The notes below the pieces were generated by a model that was not told the origin of the DNA, did no database searches, and saw only the letters and a program-made list of their open reading frames with translations. This document shows, in pieces, positions 43,301 to 52,500 of a stretch of 64,000 bases of DNA. The stretch spans positions 62,001-126,000 of the forward strand of contig JAJPIM010000007.1 of the NCBI GenBank assembly GCA_021324775.1. Reading direction: 5' to 3'. The position numbers were made by a program, and so were the translations under genes. Position 1 is the stretch's first letter. Every line of letters starts with the position of its first letter. This stretch comes from Gemmatimonadota bacterium (lineage in GTDB: Bacteria > Gemmatimonadota > Gemmatimonadetes > Gemmatimonadales > Gemmatimonadaceae).

Positions 43301-43681
43301 GGGGGGCGTGACCCCGGGCGGCATGGCGCGGAGCGCCGTCTGGGATGACGAGGTGATCTGGGCGATCGCGTTGCCGATGTCGACGCCGGGCTGGAAGAAG
43401 ATCTTGATCAGTCCGACCCCGGGGATCGACTCTGACTCGATCCGGGAAATGCCGTTGACGGTCGCCGAGAGATTCCGCTCGCTCAGCAGGACGATGCGGC
43501 TTTCCATGTCCTCCGCTGAGAAGCCGTTGTAGTTCCAGACGACGGCGACGACGGGGATGTCGATGACGGGGAAGATGTCGACCGGCATGGAGCGCATGGC
43601 GAGCCAGCCCATGAGCACGAGCACCAGCGACATGACGGCGACGGTGTACGGTTGTCGAAGCGCGAGCCGAACGATCCACAT
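40358..43681 (-). CDS. RND-family efflux permease, altered proton-relay residues
   Basis: The 1107-residue protein has the twelve-helix plan of RND pumps with two large periplasmic loops. The opening MWIVRLALRQPYTVAVMSLVLVLMG is typical. In AcrB the proton relay uses two aspartates in helix 4 and a lysine in helix 10. Here helix 4 reads GLLVDNAIVTVENV (Asp-Asn, near residue 400) and helix 10 GIGVSNSILVVTFA (Ser in place of Lys, near residue 992). It therefore belongs to a divergent RND branch rather than the drug pump AcrB group, and its cargo is uncertain. First gene of the efflux operon, divergent from a LysR regulator. Confidence 0.9.
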   Translation of the reverse strand: MWIVRLALRQPYTVAVMSLVLVLMGWLAMRSMPVDIFPVIDIPVVAVVWNYNGFSAEDMESRIVLLSERNLSATVNGISRIESESIPGVGLIKIFFQPGVDIGNAIAQITSSSQTALRAMPPGVTPPYVVQSNAASVPVAQITMTSQSMPEQDISDYGQNFIRLRLFTIPGLATPSPYGGKVREITVDVDPKSLAGKGLSAEDVLSALLSSNLLIPAGTARIGDRDYNVAMNSSPSNVADFNNIPVKVVNGAPVLIGDVATVRDGFAEQENIVRIDGRRAAYLTILKKADASTLAVVDAAKALLPQIREVAPAGLNVRLDFDQSVFVRAAVASVVREALIAAVLVSLMILLFVGSWRSVLIAVTSIPLSIAVAVIVLHATDNGFNVMTLGGLSLSIGLLVDNAIVTVENVHRNIGLGKPLTVAILDAAAQISTPLIVATLAICIVFFPVVLLVGPARFLFIPMAIAVVSAVAASWLLSRTLVKTLSRMLLGTEVQAHHAAVARVLASAEPAVASDAREDPPHEGAIARLGRRFNEGRDRWFTRFQDRYGRFVELLIVHRVYTLSVVGLLIASSLLLPPIIGTDFFPPTDAGMMKIHFRAPSGTRIEQTEQLVAQAEHTIRRIIPPAEVQTINSTIGVPQPLNLAFVPTDNVSEMDAEILVALNPDHHPTDGYVQRVRQALQSQFPGSAVYFQTADIVGQVLNFGLSAPIDVQIMYPDLTRGYVTARTLRDAISEVPGATDVTIKQTLDYPTLFVNVNRERAAQLGLSQRDVANSMLVSLSSSAVVSPTYYINPDNHVNYLVAVEVPTPQMTSARDLMNTPVTRFGLSLDQHPIPEGRTTDPVPRQPAQTLDNVAQVTPTAVPDVIDHYTVARVLDVTASVTGRDLGSVVDGINQKIAALGKLPAGMYITVRGQGDVMNQAFSSLALGFVVAILLVYFLMVVLFQSWIDPLIIMAAIPGAIVGILWILIFTHTTINVVSLMGSIMAVGIGVSNSILVVTFAHDLRVDQRVSGAAAAIEAGKTRLRPVLMTALAMILGMIPTAIGIGEGSSQNAPLGRAVIGGLIMATLFTLCVVPVVYSLVRRPLPERFSLEERFKAEEQGMAYSEGY

Positions 43682-43772
43682 AGCCGGGTCCGCCAGGCGG
43701 CGGGAGAAGGCTGGACGGCCGGCGCCATAGGATTGGCGCCCGGTCGTGCATTTTTGTCAGATTATGTTATAC

Positions 43773-43789
43773 TGTGCATCAACAGCACA
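43773..43789. promoter_or_regulatory. LysR-type operator candidate between efflux operon and regulator
   Basis: TGTGC (43773-43777) and GCACA (43785-43789) form an inverted repeat with a 7-base spacer, the T-N11-A layout used by LysR regulators. It lies in an AT-rich stretch (43750-43800) inside the 147-base divergent gap. A TATACT at 43768 could be part of a promoter for the regulator. Confidence 0.5.
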
Positions 43790-43828
43790 CAAATGGCAAA
43801 CATGGTATCTCCCCATACCGAATTAGTT

Positions 43829-44800
43829 ATGCCGTTCAATTTGCGCCTGATCCGGGTCTTTCTCGCGATCGCTGACCGCAAGAACATCACCCAGGCGGCG
43901 GCCGATCTCGGCGTTTCCCAGCCGTCGGTCTCGCGCTCGGTGCGCGAGTTGGAGCGGCAGACGCGCGCGATTCTGCTGGAGCGGACCCCCTCAGGGGTGC
44001 GGCTCACCGAGGCCGGCCACGCGCTGCTCGGCCATGCGCGCAACATCTTTGCCGAAGCGCGGGCGGCCGAGGAGGATCTCGAAGCGCTGGCCGGGCTGAC
44101 GCAGGGGACGCTCCGCGTCGGGGGCAGCCCCACAATTGCCACGTACATGCTGCCCCCGCTGCTGCAGACGTTCCACAGCCGGTATCCCGGCGTGGAGCTG
44201 CGACTCATGTCGGCGCCGTCGCGGGTCGTGGCGCGGATGCTCGCGGAGCGTGAGATCGACGTCGCGCTGGTCGAGACGCCGGTGGAAGATCCACGGCTCA
44301 AGACTGCCCAGTGGGCCGAGGACGAGCTGGTCGTGGTGGTAGCGCCCGGGCATCCGCTCGCCCAGCGGTCGCCGGCCGCGCCTGCGGAGCTGGCGCACGA
44401 GCTCCTCGTGACGCGGGAGCCGGGATCGGGGACCTATGACACGGTCATGAGCGCGCTGCGGGGGGTGGGCGTCGCGCCCAAGCGGAGACTCGAGGTCGAT
44501 ACGGCTGAAGCCATCATCCAACTCGTCGCATCGGGGCTGGGATTCGCCATCGTGTCGAGGAGTGCGGCGGCGGATGCACTGGCGGCGGGGCGGCTTCGCG
44601 TGATCGATGTGACGGGGCTCGCGATCCGGCGGCCGCTCATGCGGCTCTCGCTTGTCGCCGCGGGCGAGAGCGCGGCGGCGCGGGCGTTCGGGACCTTTCT
44701 CGACGTGGGGAGTGCACCGCGACCTGGGGCGGCACCGGGTGCCACGAGAGTGAGTACCGCCCGCCGGCGGCCGGTGGCCCGATCGTCGGAAGCGCGGTAG
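43829..44800 (+). CDS. LysR-family transcriptional regulator (CysB/CbbR-like)
   Basis: ATG at 43829 gives the standard LysR beginning (PFNLRLIRVFLAIADRKNIT); ATGs at 43793 and 43802 are possible but would add an untypical leader. The winged helix (residues 5-65: QAAADLGVSQPSVSRSVRELERQ) is followed by a linker helix and the periplasmic-binding-like effector domain (GTLRVGGSPTIATYMLPPLLQTFHSRYPGVELRLM). It is 323 residues. Being divergent from the RND operon with a T-N11-A site between, it very likely controls that operon and itself. The effector is unknown. Confidence 0.92.
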   Translation: MPFNLRLIRVFLAIADRKNITQAAADLGVSQPSVSRSVRELERQTRAILLERTPSGVRLTEAGHALLGHARNIFAEARAAEEDLEALAGLTQGTLRVGGSPTIATYMLPPLLQTFHSRYPGVELRLMSAPSRVVARMLAEREIDVALVETPVEDPRLKTAQWAEDELVVVVAPGHPLAQRSPAAPAELAHELLVTREPGSGTYDTVMSALRGVGVAPKRRLEVDTAEAIIQLVASGLGFAIVSRSAAADALAAGRLRVIDVTGLAIRRPLMRLSLVAAGESAAARAFGTFLDVGSAPRPGAAPGATRVSTARRRPVARSSEAR

Positions 44801-44818
44801 TCGCCCCGCGATCCTCCC

Positions 44819-45673
44819 TCACTGCGGGTCGAATTGGGCGTCCTCGATGTACTTGGCCGTGCTCAGCCCCTTGATGGTCTGACGCCCTGTGATGTGGTGG
44901 AATACCGTCCCTGACAGTTCCGCCAGCGAGAGGTCGGCCCCGGTGAGCGTCGCGTCGGTGAAGTTGGCTCGCGTGAGTTTCACCTTGCGCAGGTTCGCGC
45001 CGGTCAGATCCGCGCCCGTCAGGTCGGCGTTCGTCAGGTCTGCGCGCATGACGCCCATCGGCTGGTTGTTCGGATCGGCTCCAAGGTCGGCGTGCATCAT
45101 CTTCGCCCGGATGAACTTGGCGCCCGCCGCCGAGGTGATGAGACGGACGCCGGTCAGATCGGCATCGGTGAAGTTGACGCCTGGAATGATCACGGCGTAT
45201 AGGGTGGCACCCGCCAGCTTGGCGCCCGTGAAGTCGGCATCACGCATCGTGGCGAGATCGAGCTGCGCGCCGGTGAAGTCAGCGCCCTTCGCTGTGGCGT
45301 GGTCGAAGTTCGCGGCCTGCAGCTTGGCGTGCGACAGGTTGATGCCATCGAGGTTGGCGCCGCTGAAGTTGGCGCGGTGCAGATCTTGGCCGGACAAATC
45401 CAGCGAGGACAGATTGGCTCCGGAGAAGTCGGCCGGATGATCGTCGGTGGCGGCCGCCATGCGAGCGATAACGACCGCCCGGGTGAGCGGAGCCGTGTCC
45501 GGATGCACCGTCGGATCACCGGCGCCGTTCTGGCCCATTGCCTGTGACGGGAGCGCGTCACCGCTGAGCGTCAACGCAATGGCCAGGACGAGCGAGATCA
45601 TACCCGGCGCGTGGCAAGTGTCCCGGCCACGCCGCGCTGTCAACGTGCCGGTCGGTGGTTGATGGTCGCGCAT
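44819..45673 (-). CDS. exported pentapeptide-repeat protein
   Basis: ATG at 45673 follows AGGAGG with 7-base spacing. The 284 residues begin with a signal-like segment (MISLVLAIALTLSGDALPSQA) and then carry long runs of the A(D/N)LXX pentapeptide (for example ANLSSLDLSGQDLHRANFSG and ADLTNADLTGADLTGANLRKV), which fold into a right-handed quadrilateral helix. Function in this family is mostly unknown; the DNA-gyrase-protecting members are cytoplasmic, unlike this exported one. It converges on the LysR gene. Confidence 0.88.
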   Translation of the reverse strand: MRDHQPPTGTLTARRGRDTCHAPGMISLVLAIALTLSGDALPSQAMGQNGAGDPTVHPDTAPLTRAVVIARMAAATDDHPADFSGANLSSLDLSGQDLHRANFSGANLDGINLSHAKLQAANFDHATAKGADFTGAQLDLATMRDADFTGAKLAGATLYAVIIPGVNFTDADLTGVRLITSAAGAKFIRAKMMHADLGADPNNQPMGVMRADLTNADLTGADLTGANLRKVKLTRANFTDATLTGADLSLAELSGTVFHHITGRQTIKGLSTAKYIEDAQFDPQ

Positions 45674-45751
45674 GACAATGCCTCCTGGTATCTCACGCTG
45701 TCTGCATCCACATGACGGCGGCCGCGTAGGCAATAGGCTGAGAGCCTGGGA

Positions 45752-47368
45752 CTACACGGACGGGAGCGCGGCGAGGAGCTTCTTACCGTTCGGCGTGCCC
45801 CATCCGGATACAGCGTCGTAGCCCTTGCCGGCCTGGTAGCCTCCGATTGCATCCGTCGTATTGTCGCCTGATGTCACGTCGGTGCATCCGAGCGCCCCGG
45901 CGGGAGTGCCGGTCGAGCCCCCTTTACCTTGATAGAGCACCGGCGTCAGGAAGCCGACGCGCTTTCCGGGTCCTCGTGCCGCGTTCATGAGCGCGATGAG
46001 GGATGCGCACAGCGGAGTGGCGGCGCTCGTCCCGCCGTTGGCTTGCGCCTGGCCGTCGACGACGAGGAGATACGGTGAGGCGACCCAGTCGGCGTTCGCG
46101 GCGACATCAGGCACAACGCGTCCGGCGATCGCACCCGGGTTGACCGATCGGATCTTCACCGCGTTCTGCCAGACCGGGCGCGGGAAGATGGCACTGCAGC
46201 CGCCGCCGGTGCTCCCCCCGTTGTCGGCGCGCAGACCGTCGCCCTCCTTCCACGCGATGTCAGGCTGCTTGCCGTTCTTCACCGGGATGGTCGTGCCGCC
46301 GACCGACAGGACGTAGGGACTCGAACCGGGGAAATCGACGTGGGCGTGGCCATCGGCGATGGCGTCGCTGGATCCATCATCACCAGCGGCGAGGCAGACC
46401 GTGACGCCGATCATCGCCGCTTCCTGCAGGGTCTCATTCACCTGCGTCATCGCCGCGGTGGTCCAGATGTCAGCGTCTTCCGCATATCCCCAGCTCGCCG
46501 AAACGACACCGGGGTCGTTCGCGGCATCGTGGACCGCGGCATCGATCGCGGTGATCCATCCCTGCTCCGTGAAATCGGCGAAGTAGGCGACGATCGTCGC
46601 TTTCGGGCAGACCCCGGCGACGACCTCGATATCCAGCATCACTTCGCCTTCCGCGCCATCGTGGGCGGAGGTTGAAGTGCCATCGGTGCTGATGGCACTG
46701 ACTTTGGGCACGCCAACGCCGGCGAGCGTGCAGAATTGCCGGAGGTCGTCCGCGAAGTAGCCGCCTCCGAACTCCAGGATGCCGACGGCCTGTCCGCTGC
46801 CGTCGCCGGGCGGGAAGTTGTAGTGCGTGGCGAGCTCGCTCGGGATGTACCAGGACGCCGGGACCGTCGCGGCCGAATGCATGCGTGTCGTACCGCGCAC
46901 CGGTTGGCGGCGCCTCCGGACCACGCGCCGGTTGTCGAGGCCGAAGACACCCTCGACGATGTTCTGGACGTCGACGGGCACATGGATCGATCCCACGCGT
47001 CCGCGATAGCTGTCGTCCGGGTGCACGTAGTCAAAGAGCCGGACGACGAAAGCCGCCTCCATGGCGGCGACGGTGCCGGAGAGCCGCACGGTGCGGGAGC
47101 CGGCGTCCGCGCGGACCGTGGTGAGACCGAGGCGCTTGAAGACGGCTGAGACCTTGGCGATGTCTTTGGGTGCGGCCCCGTATTTGGCGGCGAGCGTCCT
47201 GCGCGAGATCGTCGCGGCGGGGCGTCCGGTGAGCGCGGGAAGGGGCGCGATGCGGCGGAGCTTGAGCGAGACCTCGATCGTCGCATTGGCGTTCGCGCGG
47301 CCGGTGGCCCGGGCGCCGGGCATGGCGACGCGTTTGCTTCCCGGAAGAATCACGTGTCCAACGGCCAT
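45752..47368 (-). CDS. S53-family (kumamolisin-like) serine-carboxyl peptidase
   Basis: The 538 residues match a pro-S53 peptidase. The N-terminal pro-domain (about 30-150) ends near an RRRRQ cleavage-like stretch. The catalytic domain has Glu242 and Asp246 (GAEGEVMLDIEV), Asp330 of the oxyanion hole (AAGDDGSSD) and the nucleophile Ser448 in NGGTSAATP, all present and correctly spaced. The calcium site near the C-terminus (DVTSGDN ... GYDAVSGWGTPNG) is also recognisable. Activity at low pH is usual for the family. There is no evident signal peptide; secretion by another route or an intracellular role is open. GGAGAGG precedes the ATG. Confidence 0.92.
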   Translation of the reverse strand: MAVGHVILPGSKRVAMPGARATGRANANATIEVSLKLRRIAPLPALTGRPAATISRRTLAAKYGAAPKDIAKVSAVFKRLGLTTVRADAGSRTVRLSGTVAAMEAAFVVRLFDYVHPDDSYRGRVGSIHVPVDVQNIVEGVFGLDNRRVVRRRRQPVRGTTRMHSAATVPASWYIPSELATHYNFPPGDGSGQAVGILEFGGGYFADDLRQFCTLAGVGVPKVSAISTDGTSTSAHDGAEGEVMLDIEVVAGVCPKATIVAYFADFTEQGWITAIDAAVHDAANDPGVVSASWGYAEDADIWTTAAMTQVNETLQEAAMIGVTVCLAAGDDGSSDAIADGHAHVDFPGSSPYVLSVGGTTIPVKNGKQPDIAWKEGDGLRADNGGSTGGGCSAIFPRPVWQNAVKIRSVNPGAIAGRVVPDVAANADWVASPYLLVVDGQAQANGGTSAATPLCASLIALMNAARGPGKRVGFLTPVLYQGKGGSTGTPAGALGCTDVTSGDNTTDAIGGYQAGKGYDAVSGWGTPNGKKLLAALPSV

Positions 47369-47813
47369 TCGCGCCTCTCCTGTTCCGTGTTTCCCGTAAT
47401 CCGGTACCTATTGGTATGCGCGGGCAAACATCACCGCAATGCTGGTTGGCGAATGACAACGGTTCAGTCGCGAGTGAAGGCCGCCGGCGATGCCGCAAGA
47501 GTGCAGCAGCCCCGTCCGGTTTCGCGTGCGGCGCGTCTCATTTTCTGATGCGAGCGGAAGCATTTGTCGCAGCGAGTGTGGCACGGAGGAAGTGATGAGA
47601 CAGACTCGACACGGCCACATTTGCCCGTACGTCATCCGGTCACATGGCATCTATTGAGCAATGTTGAGCAACGCCCGAGCAACGCTGTGTCACACTTGCG
47701 AAACGGAATGGCTGGCTAAACATTAGCCCGCAACGGCTCACGCATCTGCGCTCGTTCGGTTGACGCATGGCTAACCGAGGACGCAGCGCCCTGAGAGGTC
47801 TTGTCCCATCGCG
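47369..47813. other. 445-base gap before the sigma/FecR operon
   Basis: No gene is recognised here. It contains the upstream regions of the S53 peptidase (minus) and of the ECF sigma factor (plus), and three spaced GAGCAA-type direct repeats at 47655-47686, listed separately. Confidence 0.5.
47655..47686 (+). promoter_or_regulatory. three spaced direct repeats upstream of the ECF sigma gene
   Basis: TTGAGCAATG, TTGAGCAACG and CCGAGCAACG follow one another with 10-11-base spacing about 130-160 bases before the sigma-factor start. One helical turn of spacing is usual for cooperative regulator binding. The role is inference. Confidence 0.35.
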
Positions 47814-48425
47814 ATGGAATCGGCGAGTAAGCTCCGTCCCGAACGTGTCGTCGCCGCGGATGCCGCCACGGACGCCGACTTGGTGGCTCGGATTCGAGCG
47901 GGAGACGAGCGAGCGTTCGAGACGATGTTCCGTGCCCACGCCGACACCTTGTGTCGTCTGGCGCACTATTACCTGGAGTCGACGGCGCTCGCGGAGGAGG
48001 TGGTACAAGACGTCCTCCTGCGCGTGTGGGAGCGGCGCACGGCACTGGTCGTGCGCGACAGCCTTCGCGCATATCTTCATGCCGCCGTGCGCAATCGCGC
48101 GCTCGATGCGATGAAAGCGGCCCGATCCGCATTAAGAACGGAACGGGCGGATCGGGCGCCCGGAGACATGCAGCCACCAGGGATGGGCCAAGCCGCGCGG
48201 TCTCCGCTCGAGGATCTCGAAACTCGCGAGCTTTCGGTCGCGCTCCGCACCGCGACAGACGGTCTCCCGGAGCGATGCCGCCAGGTGTTCAGGCTCCGGT
48301 GGGAGTTGCACCTCTCCTATTCGGAGATTGCCGAGCTTCTTCATATCTCGGTGAAAGGGGTAGAGAGGCACCGCCAGCGCGGGTTGGAGCGGCTCGCCAG
48401 GTCTCTTCGCGGATTCATGCCCTAA
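47814..48425 (+). CDS. ECF-subfamily RNA polymerase sigma factor (FecI-like)
   Basis: The 203 residues contain region 2 (LVARIRAGDERAFETMFRAHADTLCRLAHYYL ... AEEVVQDVLLRVWERR) and region 4 (ALRTATDGLPERCRQVFRLRWELHLSYSEIAELLHISVKGVERHRQRGLERL), with no region 3, as in ECF factors. The order sigma, FecR, SusC with an STN domain is that of surface-signalled uptake systems. The sigma factor should be released by FecR when the outer-membrane receptor is occupied and then transcribe this operon. Confidence 0.94.
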   Translation: MESASKLRPERVVAADAATDADLVARIRAGDERAFETMFRAHADTLCRLAHYYLESTALAEEVVQDVLLRVWERRTALVVRDSLRAYLHAAVRNRALDAMKAARSALRTERADRAPGDMQPPGMGQAARSPLEDLETRELSVALRTATDGLPERCRQVFRLRWELHLSYSEIAELLHISVKGVERHRQRGLERLARSLRGFMP

Positions 48426-48471
48426 CATCTGAAGGTGGGGTTTTCGCCGCCGGCGTCGTCCTTCTCAGCAT

Positions 48472-49533
48472 ATGGACACCATCGGCGGACCGTTCGGGGG
48501 CGGGGGCAGACTCTCGGCGGAGGATATTCGGCGGATCGAGCAGCACCTGGCTGGCTCGCTCTCGGCCTCAGAGGCAGAGGCGTTCGCCCAGTGGGTCGCC
48601 GCCGACCCGGCGCGGGGTCGTTTGGTCGCGGCGTTCGCCGAGTTATGGCGTGGCGATGGACCGGACGCCCCGTCGTTCGACATTCACGGCATGTGGGCGC
48701 GGATGGTGCCGCGCATCCGCGAGCGTCGCCGGGTTTTGTCGCTCATCCGGCGCGATGACCGGCAACTGCGGACTCGCGGACCGTGGTCGCGCGTTCCGGC
48801 TGCTGCGGCAGCAGCGGTCCTGATCGCGGTACTTAGTGTTGCCGGGTGGCTCGCCGTGCGTGCGGGGCCGTCCCGCGAACGGACGACATCGGTGGCGATG
48901 CGCGAGTTCTCGACGCGCCGGGGCCAGCGCGCCGATCTTCGGCTGGACGACGGAACGCAGGTCGTACTTGGGGCGGCGACAATCGTGCACATCCCCGACG
49001 ACTACGGGGATCGCACTCGCGACGTCTATCTCAACGGTGAAGCCTATTTTGTCGTGCGGCATGACGCCGCGCACCCGTTTGCGGTGCATACGGGTCACGC
49101 GACCATCCGGGACATCGGGACGCAGTTTGCCGTCACCGCGTACGACGATGCGACGCACACCGAAGTCGTGGTCGTCGATGGCGAGGTCAGCGTCGCGCAC
49201 ATCGCGCTCCGGCGTAACGATTTGGCGATCGTCGATTCGGCTGGGCAGCCGGCCGTGGTCCGGCACGGTGTTGACGCAGCCGCCGCGACTGGCTGGACCG
49301 AAGGGCGTCTGGTGCTCGAAGCGACGCCGTTTCAGGAAGTCGTCGCGGAACTCAGCCGGTGGTACGATCTCGACATCCAGCTCGCCGACCCCTCACTCGG
49401 CCGCCAGCAGCTGACCGTCACGTTCGGGTCGGAGAGTACCCGCCAAGTGCTTGATGCGTTGGCGATGCTCACACACACGCACTACGAGCAGCACGGCCGA
49501 ACTGTGACGTTCTCTGCCATTCCCGGAACGTGA
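48472..49533 (+). CDS. FecR-type anti-sigma regulator
   Basis: The 353 residues follow the FecR plan: an N-terminal cytoplasmic sigma-binding part (residues about 15-85, with DIRRIEQHLAGSLSASEAEAFAQWVAADP), one membrane helix (VPAAAAAAVLIAVLSVAGWLAV), the periplasmic FecR domain (DVYLNGEAYFVV, HTGHATIRDIGTQFAVTAY) and a C-terminal DUF4974-like part (FQEVVAELSRWYDLDIQL). It holds the sigma factor until contacted by the STN domain of the receptor. The receptor gene starts just after its stop. Confidence 0.92.
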   Translation: MDTIGGPFGGGGRLSAEDIRRIEQHLAGSLSASEAEAFAQWVAADPARGRLVAAFAELWRGDGPDAPSFDIHGMWARMVPRIRERRRVLSLIRRDDRQLRTRGPWSRVPAAAAAAVLIAVLSVAGWLAVRAGPSRERTTSVAMREFSTRRGQRADLRLDDGTQVVLGAATIVHIPDDYGDRTRDVYLNGEAYFVVRHDAAHPFAVHTGHATIRDIGTQFAVTAYDDATHTEVVVVDGEVSVAHIALRRNDLAIVDSAGQPAVVRHGVDAAAATGWTEGRLVLEATPFQEVVAELSRWYDLDIQLADPSLGRQQLTVTFGSESTRQVLDALAMLTHTHYEQHGRTVTFSAIPGT

Positions 49534-49577
49534 TCGAGCCGCGGAATCATCCACCTCCTTCACCGGCGGAGCACTCC

Positions 49578-52500
49578 ATGCTATCCCACGTCGCGATGCG
49601 GGCCGTGATGGCCTTCGCGATCCTGAGCACTCCGGTCGCAGCTCAGGGGACCTCCTCGTCTCCCGTGACCAGCCTGACGCTCAACCAAACCAGCGGGACG
49701 CCGCCAGGCACGTGGGTGAAGGCCACGAGTAGCGCCGCGGTCATTCTCAAGGAGCCAATCGCGCTCGACCTCCGCCTCGTCCCCCTCCAGGCCGCGTTGC
49801 GCGCGATCGGCAGCGCGGCCAACGTCACCATACAATTCGGGCCTGACGTCCTGACCAGCAAGGTGCGCGTCTCGCTGCACGTGGCGAACATGAGCGTGGC
49901 CGACGCGCTCTCGACCGTCCTCGAAGGGACCGGGCTGGCCGCGTACGTCTCACTTCGCGGTGACGCCGTCCTCGTGGGCCGGCCGCCGGCGGCAGAAGCG
50001 AGTCAACGCCAACCCGCCGCGACTCGCGTTCTCACCGGCCACGTGACCGATTCCGTCTCGTCCAATCCGGTGGGATCCGGTGACGTGTCCGTCAATCAGA
50101 CCCAGGCGACGGCGCCCATCCGAAACGACGGTTCGTTCTCGATCGTGGCACCGGCCGGCGATGTGACACTGCTCGTGCGGAGCGTCGGCTACGTGCCGCG
50201 AGCGTTGGCAGTCGCGGCTGGACAGGACACGGTGCGGGTTGTCCTGGCCCGGGATTATGCGCTGCTCAACCAGGTTGTCGTGACCGGACAGGCGACGGGC
50301 GTCACGAGGCAGAATCTTCCGAATTCGGTCGACATCGTGGACTCCGCTCAGTTGGAGCGGGTTCCCAACCCGACGGTCGAGCGCGCCATCCAGGGTGTTG
50401 CGCCGGGGGTCCATGTGTCCGAGAACAGCGGCGCACCTGGCGGCGGGTCGATCGTGCGTGTGCGGGGAGTCACGTCGATCTATGGTGCCTTCACGCCCCT
50501 ATACGTCGTAGATGGCGTGATCGTAAGTGACGCCAACCTCGGCACCGGCACGAACGGCGTGATTCACTCGAACGGTACGTCCCTGGAACCATCCAGCGAC
50601 AATCAGGACAATGGCGACAATCGTATTGCCGATCTGAACCCGTACGACATCGAGAGCATCGAGGTGCTGAAGGGCGCGGCCGCGTCGGCGATCTACGGAT
50701 CGAAGGCCGCAAATGGCGTCGTGGTCATCACGACCAAGAAGGGCCAGTCCGGTGCCCCGCAATTCACGATCACGGACCGCGAAGGCTTCTCGGAGCTCAG
50801 CCACGAGTTCGGCCATCGCTGTTTCACCGAGCAGCAGGCGGAGGCGACCTTCGGCCCACAGGCCGCGAATTCCTGGACGCCGACATGCAACGACTTCGAG
50901 CAGCAGCTCTACGGCGGCAAGCCGCTGTCCTACGACGTGAGCGCCAGTGCGAGCGGCGGATCGGCCTCGACACGGTACTACGCGTCGCTCCTCGACAACT
51001 ATCAGGGTGGCATCGTACCGAACACGGACGCAGGGAAACAGTCACTTCGCGTGAACGTCAATCAGGCGGTGGGCACGCGGCTCAACATGACGTTGAGCGC
51101 GCAGCTCCTTCACAGCGAGCGCGATCCCGGCATCACGCAGAACGGCAACAACGGCACGCCGATCGGCGGATCGATCGCGTACGGCGGCGCGACATGGCTC
51201 AATCTCGAACAGCAACCCAATGGATCGTACCCCGTCAACCCGTTTGCCGTCAGCAACCCGTTCCAGACCGTGGCGCTGTTTCAGAATCACGAGTCGGTGT
51301 GGAGATCGATCATCAGTGGAACCACTACGTATGACCTGTTCAAGACGAGCCAGCAGAGCCTGCAGTTCGTCGGAAATGGCGGCGTCGATCTCTTTACGCA
51401 GCGGAACAACGTTCTCGCACCGCCGCAGTTGTACTCCGAAGAGGCGTCCGCATTACCTGGCGCGTCGGTCGTCGCGTACGGCCAGAATCAGAACGCCAAC
51501 CTCAATCTGAATCTCGTACACATCTACCATTTCAGTGGCAGCCAGGCGACGACGCAGGTGGGGATGGAGTACGAGACCCAGGATCTGGACTATGACGGCA
51601 CTCTCGCGCAGGGGCTGGCTCAAGGTGTCAACGACATCAACGAGGCGCTCGCGGTACAGGTTCAGGAAAACCGGCAACGTGTACGTGACTTGGGATTGTT
51701 TGCACAGGAAGAGTTTCTGACACTCCACGATCGGCTGCTGCTGACCGTCGGCGCCCGCGCGGATCAAAGCAGTAACGATGGCAATCCAACCCAGCTGTAT
51801 TTCTATCCGAAGGCCTCGGCCTCGTACCGCTTGCCGATCCTGCCTCAGTACATCGACGAGTTCAAGATCCGGTTCGCGGCCGGCTTTTCCGGAAACGAAC
51901 CGTTGTACGGGCAGAAGTACACCGAACTGCTGCCGGGCAACATTGCCGGGTCCATTCCCACCGTCGCAATTCAAGGCACCACAGGCGCTTCCAATCTTCA
52001 GCCGGAGCGCGAACGGGAGTTGGAGACGGGCATCGATGCAGCGACGCTGCACCGCCGGCTCAACTTCGAGATCACGTTGTACGAAAAGGACGTCACCAAT
52101 CTTCTCCTTCAGCGTACGCTGGCTCCCACGACCGGCTTCACGTCGGAGTATTTCAACGGAGGTGCGCTTCGCAATCGTGGCGCCGAACTCTCCGTCACCG
52201 GCGTGCCTGTGCAACAGAGCGGGGGGGTGACCTGGACGACGACGGCCACGTACTACATGAGCCGGTGCATGATCACGTCGCTGTCCGTGCCCGCGTTTGA
52301 ACCGGCCAGCTTCCTGAACAGCCAGACGTTCGGCTACACCTTCATTCAGCCTGGGCGGTCGTGCACGCAGATCTACGGCCAGGACACACTCGGTGCGCGG
52401 CCCGGAGATGCCAAGCTGGGGGCGATCGGGACCTCCGTCGTCCGGGGCCTGGCGGATGCCGCGCCCAACTTCAATGGCTCATGGAACAACTCAGTGGACT

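Noticed and set aside
43754-43773. Sigma-70 promoter TTGTCA ... TATACT for the LysR gene
   Set aside because: The spacing between the two hexamers is only 8 bases, too short for a standard promoter.
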